Under the pieces are notes generated by a model that saw only the letters and a list, made by a program, of their open reading frames with translations, had not been told where the DNA came from and made no database searches. A program made the translations under genes and the position numbers. A stretch of DNA of 64,000 nucleotides. Source: Cordylochernes scorpioides (lineage: Eukaryota; Arthropoda; Arachnida; Pseudoscorpiones; Chernetidae). Positions within the stretch are counted from its first letter, which is position 1; every line of letters begins with the position of its first letter. Positions 41,151 to 50,879 of the stretch are shown here, in pieces. The stretch lies in NCBI GenBank assembly GCA_030710605.1, contig CP092863.1:139203882-139267881 (forward strand), given 5' to 3'.

Positions 41151-41436
41151 GCACACTCATGGACAAAACTTAAGGAAGTTGTACCTTTTAGCATGTATAT
41201 CGAGATTGTGACAATAACTCTGAAAGATACTCACATGGACAAAACTTAAGGAAGCTGTACCTTTTAGCATGTATATCGGGATTGTGACAATAACTCTGAA
41301 AGATATTACAGTGACCTTTATTGAAGAGACATGAGATAACCAAGTGTGAACAAAATTGCCTCCTTCTCCTTCAAAAGAACAGACGACCGGCGACATCAAA
41401 GACTTTCAACTTATGTAAGTTTTGTCCATGAGTGTA
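41151..41436 (-). mobile_element. M1 MITE with 2 units, first one shortened
   Basis: Ends ACACTCATGGACAAAACTTA and TTTTGTCCATGAGTGTA. The left unit lost its middle: CTCTGAAAGATAC passes directly into a second terminal repeat (CTCACATGGACAAAAC). Confidence 0.75.
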
Positions 41437-41579
41437 GGAGAAAATGATATCATACCATAAAGGTTACCCAATATAGAGTTCAGTCAAAGTTATCAGGAAA
41501 GTTGTCTGTGTGCCGGGACCAAAGCTCCCGCCATTTCCTGTGTTGAAATATAAGACCACGTTGACTTTACATCTTTACT

Positions 41580-41735
41580 TCGTTGTCGTGACCCCAACAC
41601 TTGGCTTCTAGTGACAGGTGAAAGTCCTGTGTCATCTTGGATGTCACTAGGTCAATTCGTGACAGATCATTTGTCATCCCGTTTTTGAAAACATCTGGGT
41701 AAAACTGACTTTTTTTGCCGGCATTGCTCAAAACC
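41580..41735 (-). other. Coding-like segment, unrecognised
   Basis: Minus strand, about 52 codons open to a TAA near 41,580 (residues FYPDVFKNGMTNDLSRIDLV, SLEAKCWGHDNEVKM). An acceptor-like GTTCTTGGTTTTGAG lies just upstream. Composition is protein-like. It could be a terminal exon or a retroelement remnant. Confidence 0.3.
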
Positions 41736-41754
41736 AAGAACAACACTCTTTTAT

Positions 41755-42065
41755 AAAATGAAAGGATTTAAAAGCACGAATGTTTCTTTTATACACAAAC
41801 TTCTACTGTCCTTACTGCGATGAAAAAATATATTGGGAGGATTTGGCTCTTCAGCGGTTTTGCCAATTTAATCCACCAGACCGCTTCTCAGAGCTCTATT
41901 AAGGTATTGGACGATTCTGCTTATATACGCAGCACTGAAGGGTGGAATCTCAGAAATGGTTTTCAAGAAGACTATGGACATAAGCTTGTAGATAGTAGAA
42001 TTACATTCAAATATTTGCATCGAGCAATGCTCTTCCGCAAACAATAAAGACAAGGCAAGTTAGGC
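41755..42065 (+). repeat. GGGAGGG foldback-family copy, long form
   Basis: Forward blocks CTTCTACTGTCCTTACTGCG through TTTGCATCGAGCAATGCTCT, with a short deletion removing the GTGGTGAACCCTCCC segment. Confidence 0.65.
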
Positions 42066-42078
42066 ACTCTTTTTAAGT

Positions 42079-42302
42079 TTATATAAAAAAGACATACCAG
42101 GATCTGTAAAGAAAAAAAAATTCTCAAAATATTTCGAGATATTTCTCCCTTTTTATTAATTTATTGCACAGTGACTTAATTTTGTTTATTAAATTTAGTT
42201 TTCTGTATAATAAATTGATAAAGAAGGAACAATGTCTCGAAATATTTTGAGAAAATTTGTTTTTTTCTTTACAGATCTATGTACCCCCCTTTTATATATA
42301 AA
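42079..42302. mobile_element. TIR element (GTACCTGGATCTGTAAAG type)
   Basis: Inverted arms of about 60 bp: the left reads ACCAGGATCTGTAAAG then TCTCAAAATATTTCGAGA, and the right is the complement ending near 42,302. About 100 bp of AT-rich interior. A second, partial copy is at 61,960-62,095. Superfamily undetermined. Confidence 0.7.
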
Positions 42303-42394
42303 CTTAATTGATGGATCGTCTTTTGACTCACTCTTTTTAAGACAACTCTTTTGTATCGAATTTATTTTACATGTTTATCTTCTTTGATCTCTAC

Positions 42395-42510
42395 GGGAGG
42401 CAGTTGCCTGTCGAAGGACATCAAAGTCCGAAAGCTTGCCGAATTTACAGCATATAGACGACCGTCGACATCAAATACTTTCCACTTAAGTGTTGTCCAT
42501 GAGTGTATAT
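42395..42510 (+). repeat. Class-2 hammerhead-like hairpin joined to an M1 end
   Basis: CTGTCGA, a GGAC/GTCC stem and GAAAGCTT at about 42,408-42,440, then GAATTTACAGCA as at 20.33 kb. It runs into a reversed M1 fragment ending GTCCATGAGTGTA at about 42,508. Confidence 0.45.
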
Positions 42511-43074
42511 TAAAAATTCAAGAGTTTATATTTTTGATCAATATTATCGATTTCAAATTCCAATATTCGACCATCTCTTCTTTTAATGATTCAACCCTTT
42601 GCAAGAGTAATATTGATCTAAGATTTTTAATTTTCAATGTTTTTTATAAAATGGATTGAATTATTTTTCACCAATATGTAGATATCTTTAGCATTTCACG
42701 GAATATGGTAGAAAGTAAGAACCTTGGTTGATGTAATCATACAAAAAAAAGGACAAATGAAATTTGCATAGCCTCTGTTCAACCAGGTCACCATTGTCAA
42801 TATACCCGTGACGTCAGAGAATGAGGAAACAATTGCCTGGTCACACTGTCAAATTACGAAATATCGTCTGCCTTAGATAAGGGAACCAATCAAAACTAAG
42901 TTGTGCGCGCATACTTGGAAAATTTCGTTTGATTATGTAAGAGCTTTCTCTGAAGAATTATAATGTAGGATATATCATCTTTACTATTTTAACTATCTAA
43001 TAGGGTATTTTTTTAAATTAGTTTAGTGAATTTTCAAAAATTTTTGAGTACTGTACACTTCTTTTTCTTCTTAT

Positions 43075-43390
43075 TTCTTTTCTCCACACTGGGTGAAGTA
43101 GAATGCGTCTACCTTTGTCATTAAGACTGGGAGCACTACTCAGTGGCAGGCCACTGACTTAGCTCCAAAATGAATGGCCGCCTCTGACATGAGGAACAGA
43201 CGCCATGTACAGTCACTCCTAACATGGAGTACAAACGTTGCTCATCCTGTATCCCTGGATTAGGAGCCCTAACAGGGTACTATCAGCCGGGCCAGCTGAA
43301 CCCAGGTTTTTTAGTGAGCTTGTTACTACTCCCCCTCCTCCTTTTTCATCCGGGCTTGGGACCGGCAAGGGCGGAGTTGTACTGTACGCT
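43075..43390 (-). mobile_element. LINE 3' end, family B
   Basis: Matches 1,905-2,190, with CTGGGTGAAGTAGAATGCGT and GGGCCAGCTGAACCCAGG. The C-terminal KLDTLI end is missing. Confidence 0.6.
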
Positions 43391-43641
43391 GACTTGTGTC
43401 AATCAAAGTAAACACGCGTAGGTGAATCAAAGAATTTTTCATTTTATTCTTTAATTCGATTTTTTTATATCTTAAATTTATTAAAATGAATAACGATATA
43501 ACCATTTTTCAGCTGTAAATATGTAAATAGATCTCTAATATAAATTGTATATAGAATCAAACTTCCATTTTGTCTCGATTCAGAATTTAAATAGCTAGCC
43601 AAAGAGTCCTTTTTTCTCTAAAGGCAATTAACAATTGAATA

Positions 43642-44073
43642 TACACTGATGGACAATATCTAAGGAAGGGGAAGTCTTTGATGTCGTTAGTCATCTATTT
43701 TTTTTTTTTAAATAATCAAGCAAACATTGTTCATACTTGGTTATCTCGTGTGTCTTCAATAAAGGTTACTGTAATATATTTCAGAGTTATTGTCTTAATT
43801 ACGATATACATGGTAAAAGGTACTACTTCCTTAAGTTTTGTTCACACTTGGTTATCTCGTGTGTCTTCAATAAAGGTCACTGTAATATCTTTCAGAGTTA
43901 TTGTCTGAATCCCGATATACATGGTAAAAGGTACAACTTCCTTAAGTTTTGTTCACACTTGGTTATCTCGGTGTCTTCAATAAAGGTCACTGTAATATCT
44001 TTCAGAGTTATTGTCTGAATCCCGATATACATGCTAAATGATACAACTTCCTTAAGTTTTGTCTATGAGTGTA
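43642..44073 (+). mobile_element. M1 MITE with 3-unit array
   Basis: Ends TACACTGATGGACAATATC and TTTTGTCTATGAGTGTA. Three units of 111, 111 and 110 bp; the one-base deletion in the third ends the repeat ORF. Confidence 0.85.
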
Positions 44074-44465
44074 CTTTATTGACAATTAGTCAGTGGTTAA
44101 ATAAGTATGAGAGTAAAATAAACAAAGATGAGGTGAATGCAACAACAACAAAAAATACTTTCGCCGTTTTTTAAAGTCTTATACTGATTCTCCGAGCAAA
44201 AATGTAGGGTATATACAGGAAAAACAATAATAATACTAGTAATAAAAAAGCAATGTTATTATTATTATTTTTAAAGCTAATCACATAAATGTAATATGTA
44301 ATTTATATATAGAGGAAAACTTAATTAAGATAATCAAGTTAATAAATAGATTAGTCTGGGTAAATTGGAAGAAAAGTCTTATATATGCATTTACCATGGA
44401 GTCTCTGTAACAAGGAATGGTATTATATATGGTTAGACGATAAAGTATTCACAGCTGTTCTCAGG

Positions 44466-44640
44466 AAGAGAGGCTCCTCCATCTTGTCCTCCTCCAGACA
44501 AGGACAGGATCTCTCAGTTCAATGTTGAGATAGAACCTACGTAGGAAAGTCTTGGCAGACGACAAGATGGTCAGGATGTCGTCATTCTGGCTTGGTCCGA
44601 AGACCCAGGTCGAAAATCGACAGTACTCTGATTTTAAATT
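44466..44640 (-). pseudogene. LINE-like C-terminal fragment
   Basis: Minus strand, about 56 codons open (residues WVFGPSQNDDILTILSSAKT, then FLRRFYLNIEL). The GPS...FLRR pattern recalls C-termini of jockey-like LINEs, but the match is loose. An unrelated host exon is possible. Confidence 0.35.
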
Positions 44641-44649
44641 TAGTTACGA

Positions 44650-45140
44650 TCATCTTCTTCTTTTTCTTTCTTATCTCCACTCAATCATATTAGGGTATCG
44701 AGCTTGTAAAGCATTTTGATGGTGTCTGCTGGGAAGAGTTGCTTCTTCTTCTTCTTTCTTATCTCCACTCAATCATATTAGGGTGTCAAGCTTGTAAAGC
44801 TTGTTGATGGTGTCTGTCGGGGATGTTTGACAACCATCATGATTGGGTGAAGTAGAATGCGTCTGCCTTTGTCATTATGACTGGGAGCACTACTCAGTGG
44901 CAGGCCACTGACTTAGCTCCAAAAGAAATGGCCGCCTCTTACATAAGGAACAGACGTCATGTACAGCCGCTCCTAACATGGAGTACAAACGCTGCTCATC
45001 CTGTATCCCTGGATTAGGAGCCCTTACAGGGTACTATCAGCTAGGCCAGCTGAGCCCAGGTTTTTTAGTGAGCTTGTTACTGCTCCCCCTCCTCCTTTTT
45101 TTATCCGGGCTTGGGACCGGCAAAGGCGGAGTTAGTTACG
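44650..45140 (-). mobile_element. LINE 3' end, family B, with duplicated terminus
   Basis: The terminal block with CACTCAATCATATTAGGGT and AAGCTTGT appears twice (about 44,680 and 44,768), followed by the family B body to about 45,135. Here the last 90 bp of the element are tandem, as in the larger tail arrays. Confidence 0.65.
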
Positions 45141-45149
45141 ATCCTTTTA

Positions 45150-45450
45150 TCATGATATGGCGAAATTAAATATTTTTCTAACTTTATTATTTAATTAATC
45201 AATGAAAATATATAGCACAGAATATAATTCTGTATTTATGAAATCATCATCATAGCTTGGTTGTTCAATATACTCTATCTGTAAATAATTTGTTAGTTTC
45301 ATTATAGTCCCCTAGTCATGCAGTCAAAATAAATAATATTTATCATTGATCTATCTATTCATTTATATTATTACGTTACAATATTTCAAGATTAAGTTTT
45401 ATATCATATATGTAACTTTTTAAATTATATTTTTTAAAAATAAAATGCAT
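45150..45450. other. No recognised feature
   Basis: AT-rich sequence, no supported gene or repeat. Confidence 0.4.
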
Positions 45451-45451
45451 A

Positions 45452-45784
45452 TAGAACGACATTTGAAAATTATCCCGCATGTTTTTCTTTTAAACGAAAA
45501 ATCGAAATTTATTTTAAGGAGAAATAAAGAATATTTTTAATCCTTAGGGATAAAGTATGAATGGATGAATTGTGAAGAGTAATGATAAACGGAAAAATAA
45601 AAGTGTCCAGGGATGGGAATCGAACCCTGAACACTCTTATTTTTCCGTTCATCATTACTCTTCACAATTCACCCTTTCATAATTCATCCCTAATGTTAGA
45701 AATAATCGTTATTTCTCCTTAAAATAAATTTCGATTTTTCGTTCAAAAGAAACACATTCGGGATAATTTTCAAATGTCGTTCTA
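45452..45784. mobile_element. 333-bp palindrome with a tRNA T-arm-like apex
   Basis: Arms of about 150 bp: the left from GAACGACATTTGAAAATTAT, the right ending in its complement. The apex on the minus strand reads CAGGGTTCGATTCCCATCCC, which contains a pol III B-box match (GGTTCGATTCC). The arms include matching TGGATGAATTGTGAAGAGTA and AATTCATCCCTAA blocks. It could be a snapback MITE or a SINE dimer. Confidence 0.8.
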
Positions 45785-45917
45785 CAATCATAAAGCCGTA
45801 TTATATTGTATTATAAAATACATATATAGAAGAATGCTTCAAAAATTTACTAGTTTCCTTATAGTAAAGTAACACATGGTTTACCAAGCAAGGAAAATAG
45901 TTCTTTTATTTTTTTCA

Positions 45918-46020
45918 CCCCGATAGCTTACTGGTAACACCGATTTACCGCTCAATAACTGAAGTTAAGCAACGTTAGACTGGGTCAGGACTTGGGAGGG
46001 TGACCACTAGACATGACTTT
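45918..46020 (+). rRNA. 5S rRNA-like sequence, probably pseudogene or SINE head
   Basis: GAAGTTAAGCAACGTTAGAC (from 45,961) and GGGTCAGGACTTGGGAGGGT, then GACC, match the box A to box C promoter region of eukaryotic 5S rRNA. The 5' third is only loosely similar, and the 3' part fades after GACCACT, so the mature ends cannot pair. It may be a 5S-derived SINE head or a decayed gene. Confidence 0.7.
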
Positions 46021-46157
46021 ATACTACAAACAAACTGTTTTTTTTTTTTACTTAAAGTCATACTCTATGATTTTATATTTGGCCTAAATACACCTTTCTT
46101 AATTCAAAAAAATAATCTCTTGTATCAATATTAAGTAAAAATATATAATTAAAAAAA

Positions 46158-46222
46158 AACGTGGACGAGTGGGTAACACCCTCGATTCCCGACAGCCATG
46201 AACCGGATTTAAATCCCACGTT
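46158..46222 (+). tRNA. tRNA-like sequence
   Basis: A perfect 7-bp acceptor stem can form from AACGTGG (46,158-46,164) and CCACGTT (46,216-46,222). GTGGACGAGTGGGTA resembles an A box, and GGATTTAAATCC is a poor B box. D and anticodon arms fold only loosely. Probably a tRNA pseudogene or SINE head; no isotype is assigned. Confidence 0.4.
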
Positions 46223-46354
46223 AACATTTTGTTTAATATGTGAATAACCTTCATATATTATTCATTGTTGTAATTATCATAAACTAGGTTTCTCTTGTTG
46301 AGCGGTACCTAATAAAGTGATTTAGGAACCGAACATCAGAAATCATGTTTTCTT

Positions 46355-46540
46355 TTGTAGAAGGTCGTTCATGCCCGAAAGCTAGAGATTAAAGATTTGG
46401 AAAAGAAACTTCTCCCTGGAAACCTGATATTTTAACTTAGTAATTTTTGGTCGTTGGGGTACAGCCTGCACCACGCTGACGGGGACAACAGCCAGAAACG
46501 TGTTCTTGGTTGGCTTTTCTTGATATTTAAGGGATTTGTA
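46355..46540 (+). repeat. Two degenerate hammerhead-like arms
   Basis: TGTAGAAGGTCGTTCATGCCC followed by GAAAGCTAGAGAT near 46,363 (class 2). Then CACGCTGACGGGGACAAC with GAAACGTGTT near 46,470, where the core is CTGACGG. Both have lost invariant bases. Confidence 0.45.
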
Positions 46541-46548
46541 ACTTTTAA

Positions 46549-46696
46549 CAGACAATAACTCTGAAAGATATTACAGTGACCTTTATTGAAGACACGAGAT
46601 AGCCTAGTGTAAACACAGTTGCCTCTGTCTCCTACAAAAACAGACGACCGGCGACATCAAATACTTTCCACTTCCATAAGTTTTGTTAATGAGTAT
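46549..46696 (-). mobile_element. M1 MITE fragment
   Basis: Interior unit and right part in minus orientation, ending TTTTGTTAATGAGTATA. The left terminal repeat is missing. Another scrap (CAGACGACCGGCGATATTAA) is at about 46,885-46,935. Confidence 0.65.
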
Positions 46697-46739
46697 ATAT
46701 CACAAAAAAAATCAACTATTTCAACTTTTCTTTAATTAA

Positions 46740-46870
46740 TAATCTGCTATGCAGATTTTTTTAGAATTGATCAAAAGTAAATGTAGGTAGGTAATGTAAA
46801 TATGTAAATAAAGTTTGGCACAACAATTCATATAACAATTTGCATAGTAAAGTAAAAACATCAGAATATG
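46740..46870 (-). repeat. Dispersed repeat, inverted copy of 15.89-16.0 kb
   Basis: It shares the ATGTAGGTAGGTAATGTAAA and AAAGTTTGGCA blocks with the earlier copy. Noncoding. Confidence 0.5.
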
Positions 46871-47017
46871 TGAATTGCATCTATCTCCTTAAAAAAAAAA
46901 CAGACGACCGGCGATATTAAAGACTTTCCATTTCCTTTAAGGTTTTCGACGAGATGTCTCTAAGGGTATAATCCAGATGTTAGGTCACTAAGGTATGATG
47001 CAACACTCGAGTGATGA

Positions 47018-47145
47018 CAACTCAAGGACTGAGAGAGTATATCAGCTACAGACAATTTGTAAACCGTCGGCATCCTCTAAGAACATCAGATTGCACTCTT
47101 CCTTTTGGTACTGAGGCCATTAGCAACGCCATCTGTAGGTAGAAA
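47018..47145 (+). other. Short unexplained ORF
   Basis: Forty-one codons from an ATG (residues GLREYISYRQFVNRRHPLRT). No family and no regulatory context. Could be chance. Confidence 0.15.
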
Positions 47146-47337
47146 ATTGTACTTTTCATCGCGAATATTTCTTTGTAAAATAAAACAAAAGATTTCCACT
47201 GTGTTCTTATTACGATAGGAAAATATTTGGTAGTACTACCTGGCTCATCAATGATGAACACTCAAAATTCTTTTTACTTAAATATAAGAAAAATTGCCAT
47301 AATTTTCTTATATAAAAGTAAAAAATATATTGCCACG

Positions 47338-47490
47338 TGGAAAATTAGAGAAGACCAACTTCGGGATGACACAACAATTTATTTCAGGCAAGAACAAACT
47401 ATGAATGATAAACAAAAGATAAGCAATGAGGGAAATTTACAGAGTATAGCAAAATAGAAGCATAAAAAATGATACTCTGTTAATAAAATA
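47338..47490 (-). repeat. Solo LTR of the TRIM-related family
   Basis: Matches 33.16 and 49.37 kb, from GCCACGTGGAAAATTAG to CTCTGTTAATAAAATA. Long LTR form. Confidence 0.65.
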
Positions 47491-47496
47491 TATATA

Positions 47497-47677
47497 CAGT
47501 TAAACCTGTCTATAGCACCCACTCTAAATAACGCCTCCCTCTCTATAGCGCCCGATTTTAAATACGTAGTACGATGTGATTTACATTAAAAGTGACCTGT
47601 CTATAGCACCCCCTCTCTATAGTACCCTATTTTGGTGAGTCAGTCCTAAGAGTGGGCGCTATAGACAGGTTTAACTG
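47497..47677. mobile_element. Pogo/Tigger-like MITE, second copy
   Basis: 181 bp, CAGTTAAACCTGTCTATAG to its inverted copy, TA on both sides (47,495-47,496 and 47,678-47,679). Close to the 2.2-kb copy; it lies directly beside the solo LTR. Confidence 0.8.
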
Positions 47678-47814
47678 TATATTGTAAACCTTTCGCGAGC
47701 TTTAGAGATATCACTCTTCAACGGGCAAGATAACATCTGAGAGTGAGCATGGGAGGGCTATATATTGTGGCTGTTTATACTTGATTTAGGATATGATAGA
47801 ATTGCTCTGGGATG

Positions 47815-49110
47815 TCTATTCTTCTGTTGATACTGTTCTTATGTTTGGATATGAGGGATTCAAAGATCAATCTTTCTGACTTAGACGGTATATTACAGCA
47901 GTGACAGGTTTTCTAGATTGAATGTATGGTCTGTATTTGTGATATGCTGGTATTATGAGTGTTCTTGGGTCTTTGGTGTTTATATTGTATATGTTATTCT
48001 GTTGATACTGTTCTTATGTTTGGATATGAGGGGTTCTAGGATTTCTGACTTGGACGGTATATTACAGTAGTGACAGGTTTTCTAGATTGAATGTATGGTC
48101 TGTATTTGTGATATGCTGGTATTATGAGTGTTCTTGGGTCTTTGGTGTTTATATTGTATGTGTTATTCTGTTGATACTGTTCTTATGTTTGGATATGAGG
48201 GGTTCTAGGATTTCTGACTTGGACGGTATATTACAGTAGTGACAGGTTTTCTAGATTGAATGTATGGTCTGTATTTGTGATATTCTGGTTTTATGGGTGT
48301 TCTTGGGTCTTTGGTTTTTATATTGTATATGTGTTATTCTGTTGATACTGTTCTTATGTTTGGATATGAGGTATTCAAGGATTTCTGACGTGGACGGTAT
48401 ATTAGAGTAGTGGCAGGTTTTCTAGATTGAATGTATGGCCTGTATTTGTGATATACTGGTATTACGGGTGTTCTTGGGTCTTTGGTGTTTATATTGTATA
48501 TGTGTTATTCTGTTGATACTGTTCTTATGTTTGGATATGAGAGACTCAAGGATTTCTGACTTGGACGGTATATTACAGTAGTGACAGGTTTTCTAGATTG
48601 AATGTATGGTCTGTATTTGTGATATGCTGGTATTATGAGTGTTCTTGGGTCTTTGGTGTTTATATTGTATATGTGTTATTGTGTTGATACTGTTCTTATG
48701 TTTGAATATGAGAGACTCAAGGATTTCTGACTTGGACGGTATATTACAGTAGTGACAGGTTTTCTAGATTGAATGTATGGTCTGTATTTGTGATATGCTG
48801 GTATTATGAGTGTTCTTGGGTCTTTGGTGTTTATATTGTATATGTGTTATTGTGTTGATACTGTTCTTATGTTTGAATATGAGAGACTCAAGGATTTCTG
48901 ACTTGGACGGTATATTACAGTAGTGACAGGTTTTCTAGATTGAATGTATGGTCTGTATTTGTGATATGCTGGTATTATGAGTGTTCTTGGGTCTTTGGTG
49001 TTTATATTGTATATGTGTTATTGTGTTGATACTGTTCTTATGTTTGAATATGAGGGATTCAAGGATCAATCTTTCTGACTTGGACGTTATATTACAGTAG
49101 TGACAGGTAG
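47815..49110. repeat. 171-bp satellite array, about 7.5 units
   Basis: GTTGATACTGTTCTTATG recurs at 47,825, 48,001, 48,170, 48,341, 48,512, 48,683, 48,854 and 49,025, giving periods of 176, 169 and then 171 bp five times. The last units are nearly identical, which implies recent homogenisation. The unit includes GACTTGGACGGTATATTACA. It is noncoding. Confidence 0.95.
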
Positions 49111-49144
49111 GGATTTCTATATATTATGTATGTATATATTTGTA

Positions 49145-49370
49145 TGTATGAATGTTTGTTAGTGTCCATCAAGTCGACCTTTGGTGACACTATGGACAAA
49201 TATTCTCAAATTTATTCTGTTAGTGACTATTACTCACAGCTCATCTAGTGACCTTCTGGTAGCTTCCTTGACCCATTCTAGCCAGCTCTTTGGAGGTCTT
49301 CCTCTCTTCTTTACATTTTTCCCAACATCTTTGCTAATCTATTTGCTATCTCCATACTTCACTAAATATT
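49145..49370 (-). pseudogene. RTE-like LINE C-terminal fragment
   Basis: Minus strand: residues RGRPPKSWLEWVKEATRRSL, then IFVHSVTKGRL, broken by one stop. Same family as 27.9 kb. Confidence 0.65.
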
Positions 49371-49565
49371 GCCACGTGGAAAATTAGGGAAGACCAACTT
49401 CGGGATAAGACAACAATATTTTTAAGGCAAGAACAAACTATGAATGATAAACAAAAGATAAGCCACGAAGGGAAATTTACAGAGTAGCAAAATATAAACA
49501 TAAAAATGACCACTCTGTTAATAAAAATAATAATATTAATAAATACTTTGTTACAATATTATATT
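49371..49565 (-). repeat. Solo LTR of the TRIM-related family
   Basis: Long form, from TTGCCACGTGGAAAATTAGG to AATAAATACTTTGTTACAA, so both LTR ends are present. It separates two RTE fragments (49.15-49.37 and 49.57-49.69 kb) and may have inserted into one LINE copy. Confidence 0.75.
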
Positions 49566-49695
49566 GGTATATACTGCTTCTTTGACCCATTCCAGCCAGT
49601 TCATTGAAAGTCTTCTTCTATGTCTTCTTTTCTTTACATTTTCCTCAACATCTTTACTAATCCATTTGTTCTCTCCATACTGCTCTAAAATTGTA
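49566..49695 (-). pseudogene. RTE-like LINE fragment
   Basis: GACCCATTCCAGCCAGTTCA and ATTTTCCTCAACATCTTTAC match the minus-strand RTE C-terminus next door. Confidence 0.5.
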
Positions 49696-49859
49696 ACGAT
49701 ATATTCTACTTATATATCCAGCACTTGAGAGATTGAAACTGATTTATTAATGGTTCATATAAGATTATATAAGGTTATAAAGATAGAGTAATTTTGGATG
49801 AGATTTTTAAGAAAGACCAATCCTATATTCAAGTATTTATATATATATCTCTATATTAA

Positions 49860-50150
49860 AAATGGCATATCCTGACCAGGAGCACATGTGCTTTACAGAA
49901 GGCAGAGCGCCATCTGGTGGAACAGAAATCAACTAAACATTGATTTAGCCTGTTCCCTGATATTTGGCCAACCCAATTTCTTGATAAATCAAGAAAACCC
50001 ATCCACGAACGCGTTTCGCGCTTTTTGGCGCTCGTCAGCGTGGAGTAGGCTGAACCACTGCGACCAAAAAAGATTTTTTGGTCCCAGTGGCTTCCCTAAA
50101 AACCAAGATATGGGTATTTAAGGCCAAACTATCTCAAAGCATATGTCCAG
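49860..50150 (-). repeat. Hammerhead-bearing element
   Basis: Minus order: a GGCCTTAAATACCCATATCT-type lead, the hammerhead, TTTCTTGATTTATCAAGAAA, GGCCAAATATCAGGGAAC, then the GATGGCGCTCTG block and ATATCCTGAC at the plus-strand left end. The most complete copy of this element type in the window. Confidence 0.65.
50002..50044 (-). ncRNA. Hammerhead ribozyme motif, GUU site
   Basis: Minus strand: stem I TCCACG/CGTGGA (six pairs), core CTGACGA, stem II GCGC/GCGC with loop CAAAAA, GAAA, helix III ACGCGT (palindrome), triplet GUU. Stem II differs from 40,935 (GGGC/GCCC) but pairs fully, another compensated change. GUU is less favourable than GUC. Confidence 0.7.
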
Positions 50151-50208
50151 AGATTCCTCAAAAACTTCGCTCAAGAATTATTCTCAAATATAGGAGATAT
50201 ATGCAAAA

Positions 50209-50625
50209 TACACTCATGGACAAAACATAAGAAAGTAGAAAGTTTTTATATCATCGGTCGTCTATTTTTTTCAAAGGAAACAGAGACAATTTTGTTCACA
50301 CTTAGTTATCTCGTGTGTCTTCAATAAAGGTCATTGTGTATTAATATATAGACATCAATAAGACCAAATACAAATGAATAGTGCGTGACGTTTCGGTAAC
50401 AACGCTGTTAACGAAACATCACACACTATTTATTTAAATTGGTTTTATTACCTTGTGTTTGTCTGAATCCCGATATGCATGCTGAAAAGTACAACTTCCT
50501 TAAGTTTTGTTCACACTTGGTTATCTCGTGTGTCTTCAATAAAGGACACTGATATCTTTCAGAGTTATTGTCTCAATCCTGATATACATGCTGAAAGGTG
50601 CAACTTCCTTTAATCCATGAGTGTA
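50209..50625 (+). mobile_element. M1 MITE interrupted by a nested inverted-repeat insertion
   Basis: Ends TACACTCATGGACAAAACAT and the degraded AATCCATGAGTGTA. After TTCAATAAAGGTCATTGTG a foreign piece of about 125 bp (50,338-50,460) intervenes, with ACGTTTCGGTAACAACGCTG and TTAACGAAAC arranged as an inverted repeat. The M1 sequence then resumes with a second unit. Confidence 0.7.
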
Positions 50626-50879
50626 GTTTAAAACACTATTATAACGGTATGATGGCGTGAATTGGTGAAGAGGCGGTTTACAATTAAAGAGTAAAACGTC
50701 AATATATTTCATCGCCCAGTAGGACAATGGAAAGTTGTACCTAAGCCATGTTCCTGCCTATGACGGATCTAAGTATTTTTAGACTAAATGATAAGGCGCC
50801 ATTGACCTTAGATTTTATATCAACACCATGGTTGGAACATGGCCAAGTTCCATAACGCTTCCATAACTTAAATATTTAA

